A stretch of 10,108 nt of DNA from NCBI GenBank assembly GCA_003523225.1, contig DPGK01000008.1, forward strand, positions 1 through 10,108, written 5' to 3'. Position numbers and translations under genes: made by a program. The notes below the pieces were generated by a model that was not told where the DNA came from, did no database searches, and saw only the letters and a program-made list of their open reading frames with translations. This stretch comes from Clostridiales bacterium (GTDB lineage: Bacteria > Bacillota > Clostridia > Oscillospirales > CAG-272). This document shows, piece after piece, positions 1-6,848 of this stretch; positions within the stretch are counted from its first letter, which is position 1; the number at the start of each line of letters is the position of its first letter.

Positions 1-53
1 CATCGAGTTTTTTTACAGCCCCTACGGTTTGAAACAGCGGGTTCCCAATATTT

Positions 54-90
54 ATGGCTGGCGCACCGGGGTGCGCCAGCCATTTTTATA
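54..90. terminator. Rho-independent terminator, probably bidirectional
   Basis: A perfect 14-bp stem is formed by 54-67 (starting ATGGCTGG) and 70-83. It is GC-rich with a tiny loop around GG at 68-69. On the plus strand it is followed by TTTTTATATT, a good U-tract, so it would end a rightward transcript entering from the left of the window. On the minus strand it lies 38 bases past the nifJ stop codon and is followed by the weaker tract ATAAATATT, so it may also terminate nifJ. Bases 1-53 and 91-120 show no supportable gene. Confidence 0.85.
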
Positions 91-120
91 TTAACTGATA
101 TTCTGACAGTCCGGATGAAA

Positions 121-3100
121 TCAGTCGAACAGTCTGCCGTACTTAAGCAGTCTTTCGTACTTTTCCTTTGCCGCCTTTTCAGCCTTCGAGAAGAGCTTCT
201 CGGCACGCTCCGGGAACTGCTGTGCCAGTCTGCTGTAACGGGTCTCGCTTGTAATGAACTCGCGGTAGTCGGCAGTCGGCTCTTTGGAATCCACGATAAG
301 AGGATTCTTGCCCTCTGCCTTAAGCGCGGGATTGTAGCGGAACATCTGCCAGTATCCGGCGTCAACCGCACGCTTCATCTCCTGCTGGCAGTTCTGCATA
401 CCGCCCTTGACGCCGTGCATCTCGCAGGGTGCGTAGCCGATGACGAGCGACGGTCCGGGATATGCTTCCGCCTCGGTGAGCGCCTTGAGCAGCTGATTCA
501 TATCTGCGCCCATAGCGACCTGCGCGACGTATACATAACCGTAGGACATTGCAATCTCTGCAAGGTTCTTCTTGCCTATCGCCTTACCGGCAGCGGCAAA
601 CTGAGCGACCTGACCGATCTGCGACGCCTTGGACGCCTGTCCGCCGGTGTTGGAATACACCTCGGTATCAAAGACCATGACATTGACGTCCTCGCCGGAG
701 GCAAGAACGTGGTCAAGTCCGCCGAATCCGATATCGTATGCCCAGCCGTCTCCGCCGAAGATCCAGACCGACTTCTTGGCGAGGTAGTCCTTCTCGGCGA
801 GTATTTCGGAAGCAAGAGTGCAGGCTTCGCAGTCGCAGTTCTTTCCGGCTGCCTTCAGCTCCTTCATGTGAGCGAGCATCGCCTCAGCCTTGTCACCGAA
901 TGCCTTCTTGCCCGCGTCGGAGGACAGGAACGCAATTCCCTCGTCGGCGGTGAGAACGCCGTCCTCAAGTGCCGCAACGAGCTTGTCGGTAGCCGCGCCG
1001 TTTGCCTTTCCGTCGTCGTAGCTTGCAAGCCATTCGGCAGCGGCTGCCTTGATATCGGCAGTTGCCCACTCGATGGCGGCAAGAGCCTCTACCTTGTTTT
1101 TCAGCTTCTCGCGGATGGTCTTCTGACCCAGCATGATTCCGAGACCGTGCTCGGCGTTGTCCTCAAACAGGGAGTTCGCCCATGCCGGACCCTTGCCGCT
1201 TTCGCGGTTGACGGTGTACGGAGTGGCGGGAGCGGAACCGCCCCAGATGGAGGAGCAGCCTGTGGCGTTGGAAATATACATTCTCTCACCGAAGAGCTGG
1301 GTTACGAGACGTGCATAAGAGGTCTCGGCGCAGCCTGCGCAGGAGCCGGAGAACTCAAGCAGCGGCTGCTTGAACTGGCTGCCCTTGACGGTGGTGTTGA
1401 TAAGCTCGGGCTTTTCGGAAACGTGCGCTACGGCATAGTCGAAGGGAGCCTGCTGGTCGAGCTGAGTGGGCTGAAGCACCATTTCGATGGCGCTCTTGGC
1501 GGACGCAAGCTCGGCGGCTCTCTTTGCTGCCTTCTTGGGATCGTCCGGGATCTCCTCGGCGGCGACCTTCTGGGCGTCCTTGAGCGCCTTGTTTGTCACA
1601 GGGCAGGCTTTGACGCAGAGTGTGCAGCCCATGCAGTCCATCGGGCTTATCGCCATGGTGAACTTATATGCGGTCTTGATGACCGGTTTTGCGGCAAACT
1701 TTGTCGCGGCGGGGGCGGCGGCAGCCTCCTCCTCGGTCATAGCGAAGGGACGGATGGCGGCGTGAGGACATACAAACGCGCAGTTGTTGCACTGGATGCA
1801 GTTCTCGGGCTTCCATGTGGGAACGTAAACGGCGACTCCGCGCTTTTCAAAGGCGGCAGCGCCCTGCGGGTATGTACCGTCGGCGCAGTCCGCGAAGGCG
1901 GAAACGGGGAGAGAATCTCCGCGCATAGAGTCAACAGGCTCAACGATGCGGTTCACGAAGTCAACAAGCTCCTTGCGGTCGCCGGATGCCTCAGGCTTGG
2001 GAGCGTCGGGAGCACAGTCTGCCCATGCGGCGGGGACGTCTACCTTTACCAGAGCGTCAGCTCCGGCGTCGATAGCGGCATAGTTGAGGTCAACAATTGC
2101 CTGTCCCTTCTTGATGTAGGACTTATAAGCCATCTTCTTCATGTATTCAATAGCCTCATCCTTGGGCAGGATCCCGGCGAGAGCGAAGAAGGCGGACTGA
2201 AGCACGGTGTTCTTTACCTTACCGTTGCCGATGCGCTTGAGAGCGATGCCGGTACCGTCAATGATATAGAAGTTGATATTGTTCTTTGCAATATACTTCT
2301 TGACGGCGGCGGGCAGGTGAGCGTCAAGCTCTTCGGGCTTCCATGAGCAGTCAAGCAGGAAGGTTCCGCCCGGCTTTACGTCCTGAACCATATCATACTT
2401 ATCAAGATAAGCATGGTTATGGCAGGCGACGAAGTCGGCCTTGGTGATATAGTAGGGGCTCTTTATGGGGTTGTCACCGAAGCGCAGATGAGAAATGGTG
2501 ATACCGCCAGTCTTCTTTGAGTCGTACTGGAAGTACGCCTGGATATACTTGTCGGTGTGGTCACCGATGATCTTGATGGAGTTCTTGTTTGCTCCGACGG
2601 TACCGTCGCCGCCCAGACCCCAGAACTTGCAGGAGATGGTTCCGGAAGCCGCAGTGTCGGGGACAGCATGCTCACTGAGGGAGTGACCGGTCACATCGTC
2701 AACGATGCCGATGGTGAAGCCGTCCTTCGGAGCGTCGGCGGAAAGATTCTCGTAAACGGCGAATACGGAAGCGGGAGTGGTATCCTTGGAACCGAGACCG
2801 TAGCGTCCGCCGACTACCTTTATGCCGCTTCTGCCCTCGCGTGCAAGCGCGGCGACCACGTCAAGGTAAAGGGGCTCGCCGAGAGAACCCGGCTCTTTGG
2901 TGCGGTCAAGGACCGCAATTTTCTTAACGGAAGCGGGGATCGCCTCGCAGAGCTTGTCCGCGCAGAAGGGACGGTAAAGTCTGACCTTTACAAGACCGAC
3001 CTTTTCGCCGTGCGCGTTGAGGTAATCTATGACCTCCTCGGCAACGTCGCAGACCGAACCCATCGCAACGATGACGCGGTCGGCGTCGGGAGCGCCGTAG

Positions 3101-3915
3101 TAGTTGAAAAGACGGTAGTCTGTGCCGAGCTTTTCATTTACCTTATTCATGTATTCCTCGACGATAGCCGGGAATTTCTCATAGTAGGGGTTGCATGCCT
3201 CACGGTGCTGGAAGAAGATATCGCCGTTTTCGGCTGAGCCGCGGAGGACCGGATGCTCGGGATTCAGCGCGCGGGCGCGGAAGTCGGAAATTGCATCCCA
3301 GTCGACCATATCCTTGAGGTCTTCAAGCTCCCAGACGTCGATCTTCTGGATCTCGTGAGAGGTGCGGAAGCCGTCGAAGAAGTTAAGTACCGGGACTCTG
3401 CCCTTGATAGCGGCAAGATGCGCTACCGCGCCAAGATCCATTATTTCCTGCTGGTTGGTCTCGCAAAGCATTGCGTAACCGGTCTGACGACAGGCATAAA
3501 CGTCGGAATGATCGCCGAATATATTAAGTGCGTGAGAGGCAACGCAGCGCGCCGAAACGTGGATAACGCCGGGAAGCAGCTCGCCCGCCATCTTGTACAT
3601 ATTGGGGATCATAAGAAGCAGACCCTGAGAAGCGGTATATGTCGTGGTAAGTGCGCCCGCGGCAAGAGAACCGTGTACTGCGCCCGCGGCGCCTGCCTCG
3701 GACTGCATTTCAATGAGCTTTACTCTTTCACCGAATATGTTGCGCGCGGGCTTGCCGAGCAGGTTCTTATCGGTAGCCGACCAGGTATCGGTGATCTCAG
3801 CCATGGGGCTTGAGGGCGTGATGGGGTAGATAGCGGCAACTTCCGTGAATGCATACGAAACGTGTGCAGCAGCGGTATTGCCGTCCATAGAAAGCTTTGG
3901 ACGCTTGATTGCCAT
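121..3915 (-). CDS. nifJ: Pyruvate:ferredoxin (flavodoxin) oxidoreductase, single-chain
   Basis: Cytosolic enzyme that oxidatively decarboxylates pyruvate with CoA to acetyl-CoA and CO2, passing electrons to ferredoxin or flavodoxin; it is the main pyruvate-consuming step in clostridial fermentation. The 1264 residues carry the whole PFOR domain order: N-terminal pyrimidine-binding region with YPITPSSPMAE (30-40), domain II (about 270-390), gamma domain with GLGGDGTVGANK (433-444), a two-cluster ferredoxin domain (C706, C709, C712, C716 and C761, C764, C767, C771), and a C-terminal TPP domain with proximal-cluster cysteines C859, C862, C887 and C1164. The TPP/Mg signature runs from GGDGWAYDIG (1054-1063) to YSNTGGQ (1087-1093). 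The start is set by GGAGG at 3924-3928, eight bases before ATG. Length is somewhat above the usual ~1170-1230, with added sequence around 940-1045 including C1027-x-C1029-x-x-C1032. It is monocistronic, divergent from the MBL gene to its right, and intact. Identification is very secure. Confidence 0.98.
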   Translation of the reverse strand: MAIKRPKLSMDGNTAAAHVSYAFTEVAAIYPITPSSPMAEITDTWSATDKNLLGKPARNIFGERVKLIEMQSEAGAAGAVHGSLAAGALTTTYTASQGLLLMIPNMYKMAGELLPGVIHVSARCVASHALNIFGDHSDVYACRQTGYAMLCETNQQEIMDLGAVAHLAAIKGRVPVLNFFDGFRTSHEIQKIDVWELEDLKDMVDWDAISDFRARALNPEHPVLRGSAENGDIFFQHREACNPYYEKFPAIVEEYMNKVNEKLGTDYRLFNYYGAPDADRVIVAMGSVCDVAEEVIDYLNAHGEKVGLVKVRLYRPFCADKLCEAIPASVKKIAVLDRTKEPGSLGEPLYLDVVAALAREGRSGIKVVGGRYGLGSKDTTPASVFAVYENLSADAPKDGFTIGIVDDVTGHSLSEHAVPDTAASGTISCKFWGLGGDGTVGANKNSIKIIGDHTDKYIQAYFQYDSKKTGGITISHLRFGDNPIKSPYYITKADFVACHNHAYLDKYDMVQDVKPGGTFLLDCSWKPEELDAHLPAAVKKYIAKNNINFYIIDGTGIALKRIGNGKVKNTVLQSAFFALAGILPKDEAIEYMKKMAYKSYIKKGQAIVDLNYAAIDAGADALVKVDVPAAWADCAPDAPKPEASGDRKELVDFVNRIVEPVDSMRGDSLPVSAFADCADGTYPQGAAAFEKRGVAVYVPTWKPENCIQCNNCAFVCPHAAIRPFAMTEEEAAAAPAATKFAAKPVIKTAYKFTMAISPMDCMGCTLCVKACPVTNKALKDAQKVAAEEIPDDPKKAAKRAAELASAKSAIEMVLQPTQLDQQAPFDYAVAHVSEKPELINTTVKGSQFKQPLLEFSGSCAGCAETSYARLVTQLFGERMYISNATGCSSIWGGSAPATPYTVNRESGKGPAWANSLFEDNAEHGLGIMLGQKTIREKLKNKVEALAAIEWATADIKAAAAEWLASYDDGKANGAATDKLVAALEDGVLTADEGIAFLSSDAGKKAFGDKAEAMLAHMKELKAAGKNCDCEACTLASEILAEKDYLAKKSVWIFGGDGWAYDIGFGGLDHVLASGEDVNVMVFDTEVYSNTGGQASKASQIGQVAQFAAAGKAIGKKNLAEIAMSYGYVYVAQVAMGADMNQLLKALTEAEAYPGPSLVIGYAPCEMHGVKGGMQNCQQEMKRAVDAGYWQMFRYNPALKAEGKNPLIVDSKEPTADYREFITSETRYSRLAQQFPERAEKLFSKAEKAAKEKYERLLKYGRLFD

Positions 3916-3923
3916 TTGCTTTT

Positions 3924-3928
3924 CCTCC
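3924..3928 (-). promoter_or_regulatory. nifJ ribosome binding site
   Basis: On the minus strand this reads GGAGG, followed by eight bases (AAAAGCAA) and the ATG at 3915. It fixes the nifJ start and agrees with the conserved N-terminus of the family (short lead-in before the first substrate-domain residues). Confidence 0.85.
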
Positions 3929-3953
3929 GAAAATATATAAATTTTTTAATGTT

Positions 3954-3964
3954 GTCAAATTGAC
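3954..3964. promoter_or_regulatory. Short palindrome in nifJ leader, possible operator
   Basis: GTCAA-A-TTGAC is a perfect inverted repeat with a one-base centre. It sits directly after the predicted nifJ transcription start (about 3967), a place where a repressor could block elongation. The flanking TTGTCAA resembles one half of the Firmicutes Rex (NADH-sensing) site, but the matching second half is not present, so no regulator is assigned. It could be chance. Confidence 0.25.
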
Positions 3965-3973
3965 TCACAGTAT

Positions 3974-4002
3974 ATTATACAGCTTAATTCCGGAAAAGTA
4001 AA
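3974..4002 (-). promoter_or_regulatory. nifJ promoter (sigma-A type)
   Basis: On the minus strand a perfect -10 box TATAAT (3974-3979) lies 17 bases from TTTACT (3997-4002), a 4 of 6 match to the -35 consensus. Transcription would start near 3967 and give a leader of about 52 bases. The perfect -10 fits a strongly expressed central metabolic gene. Confidence 0.75.
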
Positions 4003-4104
4003 GGGCTTTATGTGAAATTTGTCGCTTAAATATCTGACGCTGCGGCATTATTTTTCCGAAAAAACGAAAAAAGTCCGCCCGGCGGCATAAAGCGCACGCA
4101 AGTC

Positions 4105-4133
4105 TTGACACAGGCGTCGATGTGAGCTATACT
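4105..4133 (+). promoter_or_regulatory. Promoter of the RNase Z-like MBL gene
   Basis: TTGACA (4105-4110, perfect -35) and TATACT (4128-4133, 5 of 6 for -10) are separated by exactly 17 bases. The start would be near 4140, leaving a leader of about 50 bases before the ATG at 4190. It is back to back with the nifJ promoter, with about 100 bases between the two -35 boxes. Confidence 0.85.
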
Positions 4134-4189
4134 TAACATGGTTACGGCTATTGCCATAAAGATCGAAAAACAAAGGACAGGTAACTAAA

Positions 4190-4957
4190 ATGAAGCTAAT
4201 ATTTCTTGGCACCGGTCACGGAGTTCCCGCGCCCGACCGTCACTGCTCGGCAACTATGTTTGAAGTCGGTGGGAAGCGTTACCTTATCGACGGCGGCGCG
4301 CCTGTCGTTGACATAATGCGTATGCGCGGAATTCCGGTGGACGGTCTCAGCGCCGTTTTTGTGACTCACCGTCACAGCGACCACACCTTCGGGCTTGCTA
4401 TGCTCATCAACATCACCACATGGTACTACAAAAAGGCGGATTACGACATCTACCTTCCCGAACAGGCATGCATCGACGCCTTCCGCGCGATGCTGAGATC
4501 GTCTCTTGACAGTACTGCCGACGACAGGGTAAGAATGCACGTTTTTGCGGCGGGAGAGGTATATTCGGACGATACGATAACTGTCCGCGCCATCAGTACG
4601 AACCACATGAACGGCATACACCCCTCATACGCTTTCGTTATCGACTGCACCGGCGACGCCGCAGGCGAGGACAAGGGCAAACGCATCATCTTTACGGGAG
4701 ACCTGCATCAGGGCGACGCCGCCGACTTCCCGCAGATAATACTTGACGAGGAGTGCGACGCGCTCGTGTCCGAGCTTGTCCATTTCAGACCCGACGTCAT
4801 CATCCCGCGCTTTGAGGCGTGTCCTGCAAAACGGATAATCGTCAATCATTATACCGATCAGAGTTCTGACCCTCCGGAGCTTGAGATAAAGCTCCGTGCC
4901 GAGGTTACATCAAAGCCCATCTGCCTTGCCCGCGACGGAGATGAGTTTTTAATATAA
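4190..4957 (+). CDS. MBL-fold metallo-hydrolase, RNase Z-like
   Basis: A 255-residue cytosolic protein of the metallo-beta-lactamase superfamily, in the RNase Z / arylsulfatase-like branch. The N-terminus MKLIFLGTGHGVP (1-13) is the usual first strand and Gly turn. Then come YLIDGG (31-36) and the metal-binding THRHSDH (59-65; H60, H62, D64, H65). Further likely ligands are H139 in TNHMNG, D171 in FTGDLHQGD and H220 in VNHYTD. No signal peptide or membrane segment is visible. RNase Z itself matures tRNA 3' ends, but this protein shows no clear exosite arm, so a tRNA role should not be assumed; the substrate (RNA, phosphodiester, sulfate ester or lactone) cannot be told. The start is supported by AAAGGACAGG at 4172-4181, eight bases before ATG. 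It is transcribed alone, from its own promoter to its own terminator. Superfamily is secure, function is not. Confidence 0.9.
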   Translation: MKLIFLGTGHGVPAPDRHCSATMFEVGGKRYLIDGGAPVVDIMRMRGIPVDGLSAVFVTHRHSDHTFGLAMLINITTWYYKKADYDIYLPEQACIDAFRAMLRSSLDSTADDRVRMHVFAAGEVYSDDTITVRAISTNHMNGIHPSYAFVIDCTGDAAGEDKGKRIIFTGDLHQGDAADFPQIILDEECDALVSELVHFRPDVIIPRFEACPAKRIIVNHYTDQSSDPPELEIKLRAEVTSKPICLARDGDEFLI

Positions 4958-4973
4958 AAGCACAATATCACGC

Positions 4974-5016
4974 CGCCCCCGACTGATGCGCAAAGCATCA
5001 GCCGGGGGCGTTATTA
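4974..5016 (+). terminator. Rho-independent terminator after the RNase Z-like gene
   Basis: CGCCCCCG (4974-4981) pairs with CGGGGGCG (5003-5010), and after a single A.C mismatch CTGATGC (4983-4989) pairs with GCATCAG (4995-5001), leaving a GCAAA loop. TTATTAT follows on the plus strand. It begins 17 bases past the stop of the plus-strand gene and lies between two convergent genes. The minus-strand side has no T-run, so it is chiefly a plus-strand terminator, though the hairpin may also slow the opposite transcript. Confidence 0.85.
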
Positions 5017-5048
5017 TGTGAAATCAGGCGGTATCTTCCGTTTTATAC

Positions 5049-6455
5049 TCAATATTCCGTTTCGACCGTAACGCTGCCGTCGGGAGACATCCGCACTACC
5101 GACAGTCCGCACTCATACGCGCGATAGTTCGGTATGCCGCGGCGCTCAAGCTCCTCGGCAAACTCCGTCCACGGAGCGTCGTCGCAGTCGGAGACAAGTA
5201 TCCGGGGATCAACCGCATCAAGCCATTCGGGCGTGTTTGAAGTAAACAGCGAGTGGTGGTTGGTCTTTGCAACGTCGGCGTGCAGCGCCGAGCCGTATTT
5301 TGCGACAAGCTCGGCTTCCCGGCTGTAATACAGGTCTCCGCTTGTCAGATACGAAACATTTCCAAGCACGAATTTCATCGCCAGGGATATGTTGTTCACA
5401 GAGCCGTCGCCGAGCTCAATTTCCCGGACGTTTTCAAAATCCTCCGGCTGGGGATTGAAGATCTCGACCTCAGCTCCGCCGATGCTCAGCCTGTCCCCCG
5501 CACGCAGGTCGCGTTTTATCACTGTTCCGTGAGAGGCAAGAAGCTCGGTAAGCGCCTTTTCCGCGTTCTTGTGCTCAAAGCCTGAGTAAAGATAGGTTCC
5601 GATCCCTCCGCCGCGCGAAAGCAGATATTCCTCAACCAGCGGCGCACCGCCGATGTGATCGACGTGCGGGTGCGACAGAGTAAAATAATCGAGCCTGTCA
5701 AGCTCAAGCCGACGCAACAGGGTCAGCGCGTGAACCGCACATTTTGGAAGGCCAGCGTCTATCATCATCGTCTTGCCGTCGGGGAAGATGATGAGCGTGC
5801 AGTCGCCGGACTTGCCGTCAATATCATCCACGGTAAGATCGGGGGTCACGATATACATTGAGCCGTCGCCGCCGCGCAGCACCTCGCGGAGCTTTGCCGC
5901 CATTTCGTCGTAGCGGCGGGTGGTATCGGCGTATGTAAATTCAGCCGAAAGCAGTGACGCATTACCGCGCGAGGAGCACCCAACCCGCACCTGACGCTGC
6001 CACTGCCTTTTTGTTCCGGCATAATGCACCTCGCAAATAGCGTTTGAATCGCGAAACGCCTTGAAATCGACCGCGCGAAGGGTAGAGGGCAGCGAAACAG
6101 ACACAAGCGCCGGGCATTTTTCAAATGCCTTCGGACCAATTACGCGCAATCCCTCGGGAAGTGTGACGCTTGTCAGCGAATCGCAGCTGCCGAAGCATCC
6201 GTTTCCGAGATATTCAAGACCTTTGGGCAGGGAAACAGAGCTGACCTTGCGCAGGTGCCCAAACGCATAGTTGCCGACAGCCGTGATACCTTCCTCAATT
6301 ACGATGCCCGTTATCTGCTCGCGAAAGCCGAAGAACGGGGTTTCCTTAACTTCGGTGAAATTTCTGATGCGACCGCTGCCTCTTACCGTCAGCACCGAGC
6401 CGTCAAAAGACCACACCGCGGACTCGCCGCAGCTTCCCGACAATTTCTCATCCAT
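5049..6455 (-). CDS. BspA-like leucine-rich repeat protein fused to ComEC-like MBL domain
   Basis: Two-part protein of 468 residues. The N-terminal ~175 residues open with SGSCGESAVWSFDGSVLTV (6-24), the entry motif typical of BspA-like proteins, then about four LRR_5 repeats (about 48-146; units such as LPEGLRVIGPKAFEKC), ending in HYAGTKRQW (144-152), the usual closing motif of these arrays. A linker with a helix (about 177-195) leads to an MBL domain (about 200-465): FPDGKTMMIDAG, SHPHVDHIGG (261-270; H262, H264, D266, H267), SGDLYYSRE (372-380) and TNHHS (398-402), closest in pattern to the MBL domain of ComEC and related phosphodiesterases. There is no signal peptide or membrane span, so it appears cytosolic, unusual for BspA-type repeats, which usually sit on secreted proteins. 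I chose ATG 6455 rather than the upstream ATG 6485 because AAGGAAGGTG (6465-6474) stands nine bases before 6455 while 6485 has no ribosome site. Substrate unknown. Confidence 0.88.
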   Translation of the reverse strand: MDEKLSGSCGESAVWSFDGSVLTVRGSGRIRNFTEVKETPFFGFREQITGIVIEEGITAVGNYAFGHLRKVSSVSLPKGLEYLGNGCFGSCDSLTSVTLPEGLRVIGPKAFEKCPALVSVSLPSTLRAVDFKAFRDSNAICEVHYAGTKRQWQRQVRVGCSSRGNASLLSAEFTYADTTRRYDEMAAKLREVLRGGDGSMYIVTPDLTVDDIDGKSGDCTLIIFPDGKTMMIDAGLPKCAVHALTLLRRLELDRLDYFTLSHPHVDHIGGAPLVEEYLLSRGGGIGTYLYSGFEHKNAEKALTELLASHGTVIKRDLRAGDRLSIGGAEVEIFNPQPEDFENVREIELGDGSVNNISLAMKFVLGNVSYLTSGDLYYSREAELVAKYGSALHADVAKTNHHSLFTSNTPEWLDAVDPRILVSDCDDAPWTEFAEELERRGIPNYRAYECGLSVVRMSPDGSVTVETEY

Positions 6456-6464
6456 AAAATCAAA

Positions 6465-6477
6465 CACCTTCCTTTCC
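6465..6477 (-). promoter_or_regulatory. Ribosome binding site deciding the LRR-MBL start
   Basis: On the minus strand this reads GGAAAGGAAGGTG, then nine bases (TTTGATTTT) and the ATG at 6455. The alternative ATG at 6485, 30 bases upstream in frame, is preceded by GGCTTTGACGC with no Shine-Dalgarno match. The site therefore argues for a 468-residue protein instead of 478. Confidence 0.75.
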
Positions 6478-6562
6478 GGGTTCATGCGTCAAAGCCGCAT
6501 TTGCCGCGCCGGGGAGATCTCTCGCCGCCGGCTCCGGCATCCGGACTTTCTTCAATAATAAT

Positions 6563-6591
6563 ATTATACAATAACACAAATGAAAAATCAA
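6563..6591 (-). promoter_or_regulatory. Promoter of the LRR-MBL gene
   Basis: On the minus strand a perfect -10 TATAAT (6563-6568) is 17 bases from TTGATT (6586-6591), a 4 of 6 -35 box. The start would be near 6556, giving a leader of about 100 bases before the ATG at 6455. Confidence 0.7.
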
Positions 6592-6631
6592 GTGCAAAGA
6601 TGCCATTCACTGCTTTGTGCGCGCTCCGGGG

Positions 6632-6660
6632 TTGTATATCGGTGTAAGTTATGATATAAT
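6632..6660 (+). promoter_or_regulatory. Rightward extended -10 promoter, target unclear
   Basis: A perfect TATAAT (6655-6660) with the extended TG motif (TGA at 6652-6654) lies 17 bases after TTGTAT (6632-6637), a weak -35. Transcription would start near 6667. The only downstream gene is the response regulator, 182 bases further, which has a closer promoter. The site could be a second operon promoter or drive a short RNA. Confidence 0.5.
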
Positions 6661-6746
6661 CTTTCTTGCATACCGGGGTAATTCCGCGCCGCGTTAATAA
6701 GGTCAGACGAGTCACGGAAGCTCGGCTTTTATTTTCAAAAAACAGG

Positions 6747-6786
6747 TTTAATAAAATCTTAAGGATTCTGCATATTGAACATTAAT
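6747..6786 (+). promoter_or_regulatory. Candidate response-regulator binding sites
   Basis: TTAA-centred motifs occur at 6747-6752 (TTTAAT), 6758-6763 (CTTAAG) and 6781-6786 (ATTAAT), spaced 11 and 23 bases apart, close to one and two helical turns. They surround the -35 box of the regulator's promoter. OmpR/PhoB-family regulators bind direct repeats at about 10-11 bases and often control their own operon, so autoregulation is a reasonable but untested reading. The region is AT-rich, so chance is possible. Confidence 0.3.
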
Positions 6787-6803
6787 GTTTTTTATGCGAT
6801 AAT
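6775..6803 (+). promoter_or_regulatory. Promoter of the two-component operon
   Basis: TTGAAC (6775-6780) and GATAAT (6798-6803) are separated by 17 bases, and TGC directly before the -10 gives an extended -10 element. Start near 6810, leader about 39 bases to the ATG at 6849. Confidence 0.7.
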
Positions 6804-6848
6804 AATATCAACAAAAAATGAACAGCAGGAAAGCGGGGACATATTACG

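Larger units (their letters stand above)
6456..6848. other. Divergent intergenic region with three promoter-like sites
   Basis: A stretch of 393 bases between the LRR-MBL gene (leftward) and the response regulator (rightward). It holds the leftward promoter at 6563-6591, a rightward extended -10 promoter at 6632-6660 and the rightward promoter next to the regulator gene at 6775-6803. The part nearest the LRR-MBL gene (6486-6545) is GC-rich and lies in its ~100-base leader. The part nearest the regulator (6730-6840) is AT-rich. No convincing small gene, tRNA or riboswitch was recognised. Confidence 0.6.

Noticed and set aside
2..94. Left-edge plus-strand frame as the end of an upstream gene
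   Set aside because: It would have to read through the perfect terminator hairpin at 54-83. Another frame stopping at 30-32 is also possible, but nine codons are too few to judge.
115..2346. 743-codon open frame on the plus strand opposite nifJ
   Set aside because: It lies fully antisense to a certain PFOR gene. The translation has no recognisable domain, no ribosome site, and its openness is explained by the codon bias of the true gene.
2557..3813. Two further plus-strand frames (226 and 186 codons) opposite nifJ
   Set aside because: Both are antisense shadows of the PFOR coding sequence, with no ribosome site or domain.
4196..4849. Minus-strand frames opposite the RNase Z-like gene
   Set aside because: They mirror a gene with intact metal-binding motifs, its own promoter and terminator; their translations show nothing recognisable.
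6482..6715. 77-codon minus-strand frame upstream of the LRR-MBL gene
   Set aside because: It runs across the predicted promoter of that gene and through its leader, has no ribosome site and no protein-like pattern.
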